From Symsagittifera roscoffensis (Eukaryota; Xenacoelomorpha; Acoela; Convolutidae), in assembly GCF_963678635.1 (NCBI RefSeq), contig NC_087063.1, positions 81,889,574-81,953,573 of the forward strand: a stretch of 64,000 nt of DNA, given 5' to 3'. The notes under the pieces are model-generated. The model searched no databases and was not told where the DNA came from. It saw only the letters and a program-made list of their open reading frames with translations. The position numbers and the translations under genes were made by a program. Positions 10,945-22,912 of the stretch are shown piece by piece (the first letter of the stretch is position 1; the number at the start of each line of letters is the position of its first letter).

Positions 10945-11825
10945 TACCACTGAAAATAGATGCAACACGTTTAAACTATAATTCATTTTTACCTAGTAGA
11001 CAACAAAATAATAGTTTAAATTCAACTCTTGTACAACAAGAAAACTTAAATGGAACAAGAAATCTTACACAACAAGATATTCAAACACCATCACATTTTA
11101 TAAATGAAGAAATAGTTGAAACCATTGTAAGAGCCACACAACAGAGTTTTTCACCAATATATCCAAATCTTACAACGCCACAACCACAGACTTCAATGTT
11201 ACCCCAAGTCACATTACAATCTACAGTTACCCCCTCGGTTGCTCCAAAAGATTCACATATGGGTTACCAAACATTTAGACCAGAGACGAAACCACCACAA
11301 AAACAAAGAATATTCACCAGAAGTAATTTTGCAGAACACAATTATAACTATGTAAATAGATCGCAAACCTCTAAACCCCCTCGTACAAATCAGCATAATC
11401 GTTCATTTTCACTACGACAAAATCCCCAACAATACACATCAAATTTTGTAAATTTTAATGATAACCCACGTATTCCAACAGACCCAAGTGAAAACTATCC
11501 TTTTTTTCAACAAAATAAAATTAAGAAAAAACCACCATATCAATACAAACAAAAAACACCATACTATACACCTAATTATCATTCATCAGATGATGACAAT
11601 TTTCATGACCAAAACCATCAACAAAATTCTCAAAACCAAAGACACCAGTCTTATCACGTAAATCAACCAGATGTTTTTGAACCAAATACACGAGAACAAC
11701 ATATGCGACAACCTAGACCAAATTACGAACCTCAAAATAATAATTTTTATTCACAAAATCCAGCAAATACTGATTATTATCAACCAACACAAATGCAAAA
11801 CGAAATACCACTACCATTTTATTAA
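10854..11825 (+). CDS. ORF-c: Gln/Asn/Pro-rich protein, unknown
   Basis: 323 codons, uninterrupted. The composition is low-complexity: rich in Gln, Asn, Pro, Tyr and Ser, with runs such as QNNNFYSQNPANTDYYQPTQ near the end, and few hydrophobic blocks. It looks intrinsically disordered or prion-like, a common feature of proteins that condense with RNA, but this is inference from composition. There are no Cys-His knuckles. It starts inside the 3' end of ORF-b (about 90-nt overlap) and ends 45 bp before Gag, so ORF-b, ORF-c and Gag could be made as one polyprotein through frameshifts or from separate starts. Confidence 0.55.
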   Translation: MVSSVISEFSNRHLKSSNQYNNYSQRLYKIIPLKIDATRLNYNSFLPSRQQNNSLNSTLVQQENLNGTRNLTQQDIQTPSHFINEEIVETIVRATQQSFSPIYPNLTTPQPQTSMLPQVTLQSTVTPSVAPKDSHMGYQTFRPETKPPQKQRIFTRSNFAEHNYNYVNRSQTSKPPRTNQHNRSFSLRQNPQQYTSNFVNFNDNPRIPTDPSENYPFFQQNKIKKKPPYQYKQKTPYYTPNYHSSDDDNFHDQNHQQNSQNQRHQSYHVNQPDVFEPNTREQHMRQPRPNYEPQNNNFYSQNPANTDYYQPTQMQNEIPLPFY

Positions 11826-11870
11826 CAACAACATGAAATAACAAAAAATCAACTGACAAAATTTTCACAA

Positions 11871-13490
11871 ATGCCAAATGCCGAAGAATCACTACAGATG
11901 ACTATGAATCCATACCTCATGGGTGGATCATCAATAACATCAAATAAACCACTGATGGTATTCACAGGCACAGAACCTGCATATTCTGTAGAAGACTATT
12001 TAAATGCAGTCACAGCAAATTTAATTTTAAATATCGGACCTGAACCAATTAATACACCACTGCATCAAAACTGGATACATAGACGCACAGCGTTAATCCA
12101 AACAACACTTAATGGCGCAGCTCAAAAATGGTTTTCAGTTCTGCCAATATATATAAAAACAAATTGGAAAAGATTCACACAAGAATTCTCAAAAATGTTT
12201 GATTCTGAAAGAAATAAACAACACCAAAAAGTTTTATGCAATGAAATTCGCAGACTACCAAATGAAACAATTAGACAATTGGCAGTTAGAATCGAAACAC
12301 TAGTTCGAAAAGCATATTCACTAAACACTCATGATTATAAAAACACCCCTCATCAATTCGAGAACCAGATTTGGATTTCAGAAAACTAGTTGACAAATTA
12401 GAACAAGCAGAAATCACAATGAAACTTGAAGAAACAGAAAATCTTAAACTACAATACGTTAATAGAATCGAAACAAATACCACACAAACAAACAACATAC
12501 ACGATTCAGATGTAGACCTAATTGAAAAAATCCCTGAAATTTTGAACATATATGAGAAGAATCCAAATTTCAAAGGTAAACCGTCTTTCAAGAAATGGTG
12601 TGATTAATGTCAATGATACGGACACAGCATTGCCGAATGCAGACAAAAAGAACAGGATCAAACAACATAATCAAAATAAACCACAAATGTACAAAGAACC
12701 AAATAAATCATTCTACCAATACATGAAAAAGGATGAAAATTTACCAAACAAAAATATACTTAGTAAAAACAGCTCTGGTAAACCACTCCCAACTAATTCA
12801 AATTACTCAAGAAACCAATCACTCTATAACTCTAATTATAGAGGTAGATCACCAGAACAAAGAAATTCACGAAATTTCTCACAAAACAGATAAAGTCGAC
12901 CAAATAGCCAAAATAACCAGTATAGAAACATTTATTCACGATCAAATTCAAACAGAAGAGAAACTTCTGATACCAGTTCCCATTCAAATTCTAGGAATAG
13001 ACACTATTCAAACGATAGTTCATCATACAATAGAAAATGAAACTACTCGAATAACAGAAATAGAAGTTATTCAAATAACAGAAACCAACGTTACCAAAAC
13101 AACAGATCAAGAAACAATTCCTATAACGGATCTAATTATCAAGGAAACAATAACAATTACTATAATAGGTCACGAAACAACTCACAAAATAGGAATCCCA
13201 ATTATAATAATCAAAGAAATTATTCTCAATCCCCTTATCGAAACAACAATCGTTACCCTGATTCCCAACACAAATATAGAAGTAACAAACCGAAACATCA
13301 GCGAAAATTTAATCAGGTACAAGCAACTGAAGGCACAACTTCAGATCCCCCTGGTATTGACAACACAGAAAGTACCGAACTACAATTAAACCACATTAAT
13401 TGTGAATCAACAGATAGCGAAAGTGACACAAATAACACTATTTCAGTTAATATGATCACAGTCGAAAACGACTACGAACCCATCATATAG
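11871..13490 (+). pseudogene. gag: Gag (Ty3/gypsy capsid + basic tail), broken
   Basis: Begins MPNAEESLQMTMNPYLMGGS at 11871. The core (about residues 20-170) is a retrotransposon Gag capsid: an FTGTEPAYSVEDYLNAV start, TALIQTTLNGAAQKWF, W-x-x-F-x-x-x-F, and NETIRQLAVRIETLVRKAY, the conserved 'IRQLA.RI' helix. A frameshift near 12350-12390 moves the frame to LVDKLEQAEITMK, another near 12590 to the third frame, and stops follow at 12891 and about 13036. The C-terminal third (about 12780-13330) is an Arg/Ser/Asn/Tyr-rich nucleic-acid-binding tail in place of CCHC zinc knuckles. The last stop is TAG 13488-13490. Particle assembly and RNA packaging would be its role. Confidence 0.8.
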
Positions 13491-13761
13491 GAACAACCTT
13501 TTAGTTCACATATTTACGAAAATCAATCGGAACTCCTTTAAGACTACTATACTAGACCCATAAGAAACAATGTATCAATTGAACAGAATGTAAACGAAAT
13601 AAATACACTAGTCAATAACGAAAAGCAACGCTCAAGTGCAAATCACATTTACCAAAATATACAAAAAGAACAGCCAAGAGCAGCCAACAAAAAGAACAAA
13701 ATAAAAAATTTGGACAATCCCATTTCTCTGAGAAAGCCCAAGAAGTAAAAAATTTCAACCA

Positions 13762-14211
13762 CCCGATCTTGAAATAGATTTTTTAATTGATTCAGGAGCA
13801 GAATCAAATATTATTAACATCCCTACTTGGAATGAAATCAAATCGTTACACCCAATCCTAACACCTATAAAGACCGCCAGTAAATTAGCATCAGCACAAG
13901 GGTCAACATTAGTAAATGACGGAAAAATCCAATTTTTTTTTGTTCCCACAAGAACAATGGAACAAAATAAAATACTAAATAAACCTTTTAAGCAAACATT
14001 TCACATTACAGACATAAAACGCAATATCATTGGCATACCATTTATAATCAAGTATATTCCCACAATCAACATTTTGAATAGCAAACTCCATATAAAAGAT
14101 AAATACACAAGGACAAAAAACACATCCTTAACGTTCTTTCAAAGATTATACAACAACCAACATTTTTCTCCAAATTTTACCCTATTTACAATCAGGAACA
14201 AAAATACCTGA
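13762..14211 (+). pseudogene. Retroviral-type aspartic protease, frameshifted at its end
   Basis: The frame contains LEIDFLIDSGAESNIINI; the DSGA catalytic triad of a pepsin-like retroelement protease starts at 13789. Some 45 residues later comes KLASAQGSTL, then DIKRNIIGIPFI, which corresponds to the Ile-Ile/Leu-Gly strand before the C-terminal helix of retropepsins. The frame stays open to a stop at 14209-14211. Comparison with element 2, where the same stretch runs unbroken into RT, shows a frameshift near 14150. It processes the Gag and Pol polyproteins. It is probably expressed as part of Pol, with no start of its own. Confidence 0.75.
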
Positions 14212-14294
14212 AACCACTATCAGGAAATGTATACTACTTTTCAATTAAACAGGTCCACCAGTACAATAAGAACCAAAACAAATAACATTTTATT

Positions 14295-17200
14295 ATGTCA
14301 GACCTTGAATTTAAACCAATCCATGAATTTTTTAGAATCACAATCTCATCCATAAAAAATATGAAACATTCAAACTCAGATATTATTTCATTACACGTTT
14401 ATAACAATTCACCATACCAGATAACACTACCCTTTGGACTCTTAGGATACTGTGAAACAAATGCTACAACTTCACCCACAAAAGAACAAATGAAGTAGTA
14501 TATCGAGTCAATAATATATTACAATTACTAGACATATGTCAATCCACATTTCTTGATGAAGAATTATCAATAAACAACATAATAAGTAACGAAAAAGGAA
14601 ACACTGATTACTTCACAAAAACGCCATATTTTAAACCAACGTTTAAAATATCACATTATACAAAAGTTTCTAACAATGTTTTATTTTGAACATTCCCAAA
14701 TAACACAAAAAGAATTCGACAAATTAGCCGAACTGTTATTAAAGTTTCCAACAGTTCATGCAACATCCAAATTCGATGTTGGAAAAATTAGTTCACCACT
14801 ACATTTACCTTTAAAACCTGATGCAGTTTTCAAAAAACAACGAGCAAGTAAAGTACCGTTACATTTACCAGATAAAGTAAACAGACTACTTGACATTTTA
14901 GAACAATATGAAATTATATCACCAGTAAACCAAGAAGAACAACCAAAAGGTAACACCTTTATCAACCCAGTTATCATCTTAGCTAAAGGAGAATCACTAA
15001 AAATAGTTCTAGATGCTAGATACCTCAATTCACTAATTGACGAAACTAAATGTAATTGGCCCGTTGAACCTATTCAAGTAATTTTAATCAAAATAAATGG
15101 TAAATACTTCACAACCGCAGATATGAATAGTGCATGCAATCAATTGCCACTAGATGAACAGTCACGACGATTAACACAATTCGTAATTGGAATACAACAA
15201 TACGAACTCAATAGATTTCGTATAGGACCAGCAACTTTTTCAGCTTTTATGAGTAAACTTTCAGACCACTCATACTCAAAAAGCATGCAATCACATACTT
15301 AGATGATGTTTTCAAGCAATCACAAACAAAAGACGAAATGTTTACAATTTTAGAACAGTATCATCAAATACTCAAAAATGAAAACATGAAAGCAGCCCCA
15401 GACAAGTCACATTTTTTTTAACACGCTTAAAATTTCTCGGCCACATTATCGAAAGTAACACTATAACTCCGTTGAAATCATGAATACACGCGATTCAGAA
15501 ACTTCAACCACCCGCAAATAAAAAGAAAATCCAAGAATTCCTTGGAATGTTAAGTTTCTTAAGAAAATATGTATACAAAATGCAATTATACTTAAGACCT
15601 TTTTATAAAATCCTTAGACAACAAAATAACTTCGAATGGACCACCGAACATCAAACAAGATTCGAAGAAATAAAAAAATTGTTAACAGAACAAATATCAA
15701 ATACAATCCCTGATCCGAATCAACCATTTTATGCAATGTGCGATGCTTCAAACTTTGGCATCGGCTCAGCATTACTACAAACACAGTGGAACAAACAAAA
15801 TGAATCTTATATCAGCAAATTCTTGCTTATTTACACAAGCTGAACTACGACTCTCTACTCTCATGAGAGAATACACAGCTATAATATACACACTTACGGA
15901 ATATGAATTTCTAATACTTAGATCAAAACATCCAACAGTTCTATTTACAGATCATAAACATATAATATTTATCTTTACACAGAAATCAAACCCAAACCAT
16001 AGATTTTATAAATTTCAAATAATTTTATCGAAATTCCCAAACTTACATATAGTTTGGACAGCAGGAAAAAATCTTGCACTACCAGATACCTTAAGTAGAA
16101 ATACACCACCTGAACTACTTACACAAAAAACTACAGTTGAAATACCACAAAGTATTAAATTCTATCTTGCAAAAAATGAAACATCACCAGGATTAGAATG
16201 CAAATACGCAGTAAAAACTGATATAGATCAGTCACAAATAAATAACTTACAACATTTCCCACTCTATTCAAATTGTCAAAATAACCACTATGAAGTAGAT
16301 CTATTAGGAACATCCACATTCAAACCAATTCCTTATTCACATTGGATAAAAAATATTACTCAACAAAAAACAATCAAACAGCAACCACACAAAAAAAAAC
16401 ACCTTTCCAATGATAGAAAAGAAAATTTAACTGACAAAATAAATTTATTAGGACCACCAATAAATGATTTAAAATACACGCTAAATCAAGTTTTTGATCG
16501 TCATGATCCACACGACACAATTCCATTATCAAAAATAGAAGTTGAAAATATTTTTCTATCACGAACAGAAAAAATTACATTACAGTTGTTACAGAAATAT
16601 CAAAACTTCGATCCCGTAATTCGCCAACTCAAATCATGGCACAAGTATAAAAAAAACCAACAAAAGCTGATACAACAATATTAGGAAATAAAACACTCCT
16701 CCAATACTTTAGAAAATACAATAATACAACTATTAATGAAACCGCAGACGTTTTAGATTATCAAACACCCGATTTTAAAGTACCCTGTCTCCCCCTCAGC
16801 ATGATGCTAATAGCATTTGACATATCTCATACGCAACATACAAAAGGACACTCAGGATCGAAAAAACATATTCAAATTTTGCACAAAATTTTTATTTCCC
16901 AAATGATGCAACGATTGCATAATATGTCAATTAAATGAACCTTATCCAAATCAAAAACAAATAGCATCAAAACAAGATTTCAAAGGACAAAGTCTATAAT
17001 TCAATCATAGAATTTCATTCAACACAAAAGGACCAATTTCACCATCCTCAGAATCTTATATTATGGTAATTGTTGATGCATTTACACACTACGTAGCACT
17101 CAACCCAGTACCACATTGTAATGCTTACTACGCATACACAACACTTTACGAACATTGGATAGCTAAATTCGGACTACCAGAAATACTAGTCACATATAAC

Positions 17201-18299
17201 GGCACAGAATACATTAACAATGAAATCATCACATTATGCCACCTATATAATATCAAACAAAAACCACGGACATCTCATGCACCTTGGACAAATCGATTAG
17301 TCGAAGGTATGAACCGTTCACTACAAGAATATCTCAAATGCATTATTAATGGAAATGATACACGATCCACTGAATGGTCAACAGATGTAAAACTATTCCC
17401 ATTATCCTATAATTCACAAATCACAACAACTTTAGGAATGTCACCATACAAAATGGTTATTAATCAAAAACCACGAAAACCTATTATGTTTATAGCAAAC
17501 GCTCGTAAAAATGCACAAGGTTATTGTCAACCAAACAAAGATTCAATTTGTTATAACCTACCCTTACACTCACATGATGAAGACCACTTTCATCATCCAC
17601 AAATTTTTAAATTAGCTTTCGGTACACATACCGAATGGATTTTAAAAAGAGATAAAATACACAATGAATTCTACCAAAAAGTAACAAAAAAATTGTTATA
17701 AAGGCAAAATATAAATAATCAAATTAATTCACGCTTCATGCCAGCCACAGACTTAAAAATTGGAACATTTGGTTTTAATACCTAATTTTAATACACAAAA
17801 AGGAGTCTACAAAAAATTACAACCACTTCGAAAAGGACCCTACCAAATAATTGATAAACCATCTGAAGTGACATACAAACCTACTGTTTTAAATAAAAAA
17901 GAAATCGTTCAACACCGTAACAACTTATTACCTTATTACCCAAAAGAATACGCACTCCGCGAATTAACTCATATATATATATTCTTTCACATGTTTACAC
18001 ATCACTCAAAAAATAACCCACAAATAGAACAAAATCAAAACGTTAATACCACAATAAATACAAAAACAATTCAACAGCAAAATGTAGATCCTCAAAGATC
18101 AAACACACCAGAAACAAAAATACCTCAAACAGAAAGAAAAAATAGAAAACTAACAGAAAAATTTTTATCACATGATCAACAACAAAAATACGAACATAGA
18201 GAATCATCACGTCTCAGAAGCCAACCACGGAAAAACTATAAAACATTCATCCCACAGTCTAAAATATTAAAGAAAGTTGAAATTCAGAAACAAGTTTAA
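14295..18299 (+). pseudogene. pol: Pol: RT, RNase H and integrase, inactivated
   Basis: Collinear with the nearly intact pol of element 2. From 14295 (MSDLEFKPIHEFF) the frame shifts near 14490, resumes at about 14676 with the RT (NPVIILAKGESLKIVLDARY; FTTADMNSA), then has a roughly 13-nt deletion near 15215 that removes the conserved FYG motif and shifts frame. The YLDD catalytic motif sits in another frame at 15296-15307. A further frameshift lies near 15415 and another around 15830. RNase H keeps AMCDAS, but its second frame reads FTDHKH. In integrase, part of the HHCC zinc domain is lost near 16900, and the second catalytic Asp is Tyr (LVTYNGTE at about 17200). The GPY module (RKGPYQII) and a basic tail end at 18299. 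Clearly non-functional. Confidence 0.9.
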
Positions 18300-19128
18300 T
18301 TTAGATTACCGCAATCATTCTTTTTGATCACTTTAAACCTTCACATTTCTATATAAACATGCTGAAAATAACCTCGATTAATTCTAGTTCAAATTCAACT
18401 AATAAAAATTGTTCATCAATTAAAAATCTCCAACACAAACTTCTTTAGCCGATAGCAATTAATCTCCAAGCATATCTATAACTCTAACTTTACAACCTCC
18501 AGGTCAAAAGGAAGCAACTTGCTAAAAATTGACAACTAAAATCAGCACTACTTCAATTTTATAACCCTCCCCTATCAGATTATACAAAAATTAACAACAT
18601 TTTCCCAATTCAGACCTCAAAAGTCCCCCAACCAAAAATGACGAATTAGCCTAAAGTAAAAAAAGACCCATGATCATTTGCCTAAAGTACAAATATTTCA
18701 AAGTTACCCCCATTTATTCAACAAATGAAAACAATAATATGAAGACCTCCCGAACACCAATAAAATAGCCCTCAACAATTTTTCACGAAAACTCAACCCA
18801 CTTGTTAAAAAATCAATAAATTATCCAACCACACTTGAATTTCGCCTCAAAAATTTGAAAAATATTCGACGAACAAATCATTTCTTAAATGCTTCTTTCC
18901 ATAACAGTTGATCACATAAAACAAAAACTTCTAAACCTCTTCACAAAATTTTTCAATCTATTTAAATTTTTGATATACTTTTTCATTGAAACTTTTGAAT
19001 TTCTGATAATAATTTCTATAATTTTTTGAAATCTTTTTTAAATGTTCTATTCCCTATTTGAAATATATCTCCAACTCTCCCAAATCCTTGACTACATCTA
19101 CAGGTACGAATACGTATAATCTATCTAA
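18300..19128 (+). other. Pol-to-env spacer, no gene seen
   Basis: 829 bp of AT-rich, G-poor sequence without a credible frame. The matching spacer of element 2 (58921-59740) is similar in length. Env messages of errantiviruses are spliced, so an acceptor near its 3' end is plausible; a TTTTCAG at 19144-19150, just inside the next ORF, is one candidate. Confidence 0.55.
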
Positions 19129-19323
19129 TTGTTACGAACTATTTTCAGTCGAACAGATATTTTTCTTTTGTTCATAATTTTCCTCACATTTTTAATCTCC
19201 CTCATCGTGACAATATGCAGATGTATCAAAAAAGCAATAGTCACTTTTGCCCTAGCAACCATCCTCTTGATACTCTTTATTGAAGAATATTATAATAAAC
19301 ACAAATTTTCCAGAAAAAACTGA
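19129..19323 (+). pseudogene. Small two-segment membrane peptide, start codon lost
   Basis: 64 codons conserved with 58732-58920 of element 2: RTIFSRTDIFLLF, a first hydrophobic helix (about residues 10-28), a short CRCIKK basic/cysteine turn, a second helix (about 35-51, VTFALATILLILFI), then EEYYNKHK. Element 2 begins ATG; here the first codon is TTG, so initiation is probably lost unless the peptide is joined by splicing. It is placed between Pol and the Pro/Ser/Thr-rich ORF. I do not recognise a family. It could be a viroporin-like or small matrix-associated peptide, or a signal/anchor exon. The conservation of the hydrophobic pattern between copies argues that it is coding. Confidence 0.6.
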
Positions 19324-19339
19324 AATTCGGATAATTTTC

Positions 19340-20357
19340 CAAACTTGCTAATCAACCACCACCAAACCAGCCCCCACCAACCACATCCCAAGAAAGCCCA
19401 ATAACACCCACAACTACAAACAATCCTCAAACATCAACACGCATTTCTTTTCAAGATAATCCATTCACCTTTGAAGAACGACACGCACGCTTATCAGAAC
19501 CACTAGAACCAGTTCATCGACAAGCATCTTTAAGTGAACCAACATATAACTTATACCCCACACTGCAACAAGACCTCAATCGAGTTAGACATATTAGCCA
19601 AAATTAAAATACACCTGATATACATAAACAAATTATACACCCGCGAAGAAATAGAAATTTTCAAACCCCCAGAGTTCATTTTAATATACCTCAATCACCA
19701 ACACCAACTACCTCAGAACTTTCAAGCAGTACACTATCAGAAACTCCCACACTTCTTTCACAACAAAGCATCTCAAATATACCCTCAGACTACATAGGTT
19801 TAACCCCCACATCATAACAAATCCGAGAAAACCCTTTTAACCCCCCAGACACCACAGAAAGACCACCATATTGGACAACACACTCATTTACACAAGGTGA
19901 ACCGAACATGGTAAATGAACCAATAGATATTTCTTCTGATACAACACTATCATCATTACCAGAAACACTCTCACTTCCGTCAACACCATCAATAAGTCAA
20001 GTCTCACCAACACTTTTCCCCTTAAATTTTCCAAACAACCTCGACGCTAGATACCGAGAACAATCATCGTCAAATATCCCTTTGCGATTAGATTGGAATA
20101 CTTTCGTAACACCTCCCCCACTATTTGGACAACATCAAGAAAGTAACCGACTCCATAGTTGGGCACTTAATAGATTACAATATAGACAAGATATCCACGA
20201 AGATATCCGAGAGCATAACATTCAAATACTTCAACAAAACAGTCTTCAACTAAAGTTCGAAATCACAGTCAAACTTAATAATATTGTTCAACATCCGGAT
20301 CATCATACACATGTATATTTTAAAGATATTTACGTTTCAACACATTCTTTTTTCTAA
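19340..20357 (+). pseudogene. Pro/Ser/Thr-rich ORF upstream of env, broken
   Basis: Matches the 376-codon open frame of element 2 (57593-58723). The last third is open here from 19908 and contains DISSDTTLSSLPETLSLPST, then NNLDARYREQ and ALNRLQYRQDIHEDIREHNI, an amphipathic helical segment. Upstream, pieces in shifted frames (RISFQDNPFTFEERHARLSE; a stop at about 19815) match too. The N-terminal two thirds are disordered, rich in Pro, Ser and Thr. No Met precedes residue about 200 in the equivalent frame of element 2, so expression by splicing or frameshift is likely. Function unknown; a cytoplasmic or matrix-like role next to Env is only a guess. Confidence 0.6.
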
Positions 20358-22912
20358 TCTTTTCCGAACAACAGACAAATCCTTCCCCTCGTACAGGACC
20401 TCAGGATTTGTTAGTAACACACTTTGATTGTGAAGAAAACGAACGAAAAACACTACACAAATACGCTATAAATCAAGTCACACAATGCGAATCCGAACCA
20501 CAAGCCATAGAAACAACAAATAGAGTAGCCACACTATACTCAAAAGCCCGATCAACAACATTAACAGGATACAAATTTACAGCAACATTTTCTGAAATGA
20601 AAAAACATTGCTCGCAAGTCTCAAACGGAAATAAAAACCGACTAGACCACGAATCTTTCTATCAAAATAAAAAAGAAAGATTACTACATCTTAGCCCTCA
20701 AGACTGTAAGAATGAAATTAGACGACTAAATTTAACACAAAACGACGGAATGAATAGAAAACTTGTAAATTTTCAAGTTTTCCCAGACTTAGCACATCAA
20801 GCAGAACTTGAAAAACACCAAGGTCACATTAGACTAGACAGAAATTTCCCCTTTCATGGAACACACGGAAGATTGACATACGATCCACATGATGAACACT
20901 GGATACCACATATAGGCATCAATGATCCCTCAAATTGCAAAGCAGATACAAAAAATAAAGGATATCAAGAAATAATGTTTTTTGACTGGAAAATACAACT
21001 TGAAAAAGTACAACTAACACGAGATTTAAAAGACGACACAATTCTTTACCAGGGCATTCGACTTCCTTGCAAAAATGACCAAGGTTATTGCGATCCTACA
21101 CGCACACAAGCAACCATTGTATGGTTTCCTGAAGAAACATGCACAGTTTTTCCAGTCACAAAAATACACGTTAGAATGATTAAATTTCACCAAAATTATT
21201 TTATTGAATCAATTCTACTTGAAAAAGTCAATCCTGATCAAATCAGAAGTGATGACACCAAATTTAGAAACCTCCACAATATAGAGAATAAACTATAACG
21301 ATTTCAAATATACACGGAAACAGAACTAGCATGTAAATATAAAAAACCGATTTACAAAACACAGTACTCAGAAATCCTCGTTGAATACGAACATGGTTTT
21401 GACATGAATACAGGACATCTAATTGTAGACCCCATGGCCACATCTCATTCACTTACCGACGGAAACCCTTATGTTTCAGTAAAATTTCAGAAAAACATAG
21501 GAAGAATAGGTGGAAAATTAAAACCACAAGACGCCGATAGTACACGATTACAAGAACTATCACTCATGAACCGCACATATTTTGGCGCAATTCACTATGA
21601 TATACATTTAGACATGAAACTAGATTACACAATAAGCCGAATTTTTCAAGAAATGTCACTCTCAGAATTAGAAACACTACACCAATTATGTGAACTTGAA
21701 AAAACACAAATTCTACAGTCACTAGCACTAGCAGTCCTCAAAATACCATATGCAGGATATTTGTTATCCGGAAATAGATCAAATTTTATTGATTATGAAG
21801 GAAATATTTTATAGTATTACACTTGTACCAAAAAAGTATCACCCTTATACGTTTTTGAAGATAGAAGATGTAACAAAAGAATCCCCATATTCTACAAAAA
21901 TAAAGTATACTTTGTTGATACACTCTCAAGACGAACATATTTTTGGGACACAGCAGTACCATGCGGATCGGAAAATAGCCAAAACGTTGTACAATTAAAT
22001 CCCGACGAAGATAAATACTATCTACTAACACCATACCCGACATTAATGCCACCATTAAAAAAGTTTTCACCTGAAAGCATTCGAGCTATAGCCCGCAATC
22101 CAAATATCAATTTACAATCGATAGGTATATATTCTAAATCCGATATACAACATCACATTAGAACACAACAGTTTCAAGAACTATTAACACAAATGGACAC
22201 TATACAACGACAATCGATAGACCAAAATTTAAGAAAACTTGCAGAAATAGCAGGATTTTCAGATATTTACGCACAAGATTACAGCGGATATTTTAAAGAC
22301 ATCAAAGATTACATATTTTTAAACGGTGAAAATTATCGACCAATCAATATCTTTAGTTTTGTAAATCTCAAAAACGAAGTTCTAGCCTTTCTAGGATGGC
22401 CATATTACATCTTAGAAAGATTGACAAGATGTTTATCTTATACGCAATGTTTAATTTTATTGGATTTTTTTTCTCATTACTAAAAGGAATTTATAACACA
22501 TGCGCAATACATACACAAGTAAACCGACAAGCCAGCGTAGCACGCATATTATTTGCAGGATTTTTTGGAATATTTTCATCATCAATAAATAAAATCCTCC
22601 CAGATGCACAAATTAAAGAGTACAATACAAAACTATCAACAAATCCCAACACATACGATGACTCAAATAATAATACAAACGCATTAGCTATGGCACCCCA
22701 TTTGCCAAATAATCATCCATTATCTTTAGTCTCACGAAATTTTTGAAACTTAGCAATCACGAACCCCCCAAACTTAAGACCCAGCCACATACAAACCCCA
22801 TCCAACATATAGTGACACAACACCCGCCAATTGACAACACATACGAGCAAATCAACAGCCCCATACCACTACTTTTCGGTCTCCAAATAATCACTTTTTT
22901 AACCAACGATGA
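20345..22912 (+). pseudogene. env: Env-like class III-type glycoprotein, broken
   Basis: Homologous to 54984-57605 of element 2. The signal peptide region is damaged here. The ectodomain starts around 20400 (LLVTHFDCEENE...INQVTQCE) and has paired cysteines at CSQVSNG, QDCKNEIRR, SNCKADTK, LPCKNDQGYCDP and EETCTVF; the motif QATIVWFPEETC resembles the C-rich core of mononegavirus/chuvirus-type glycoproteins captured by LTR elements. A stop interrupts at 21296, and frameshifts occur near 21815, 22010 and 22480. A membrane-proximal segment and a strongly hydrophobic C-terminal region (RILFAGFFGIFSSSINKI) precede a roughly 80-residue hydrophilic tail. It would mediate membrane fusion of an enveloped particle. 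The family call is inference; a viral-type glycoprotein is fairly sure. Confidence 0.6.

Larger units (their letters stand above)
9045..11526 (+). repeat. Internal 1,241-bp tandem duplication
   Basis: 9045-10285 is repeated at 10286-11526 with a constant offset of 1241 bp (1242 near the end) and roughly 97% identity. The junction reads AAAATTCGCAAAATTCGCAG near 10280-10294, so short ATTCGCA matches may have mediated it. It duplicates the ends of ORF-b and the beginning of ORF-c inside element 1. The left unit carries the stops and the right unit stays open. Confidence 0.92.

Noticed and set aside
12733-13389. 218-codon Ile/Thr-rich frame overlapping the Gag tail
   Set aside because: The alternative frame gives the Arg/Ser/Asn-rich nucleocapsid tail with continuity to Gag; the Ile/Thr composition is the frame shadow of AAT/AAC-rich codons.
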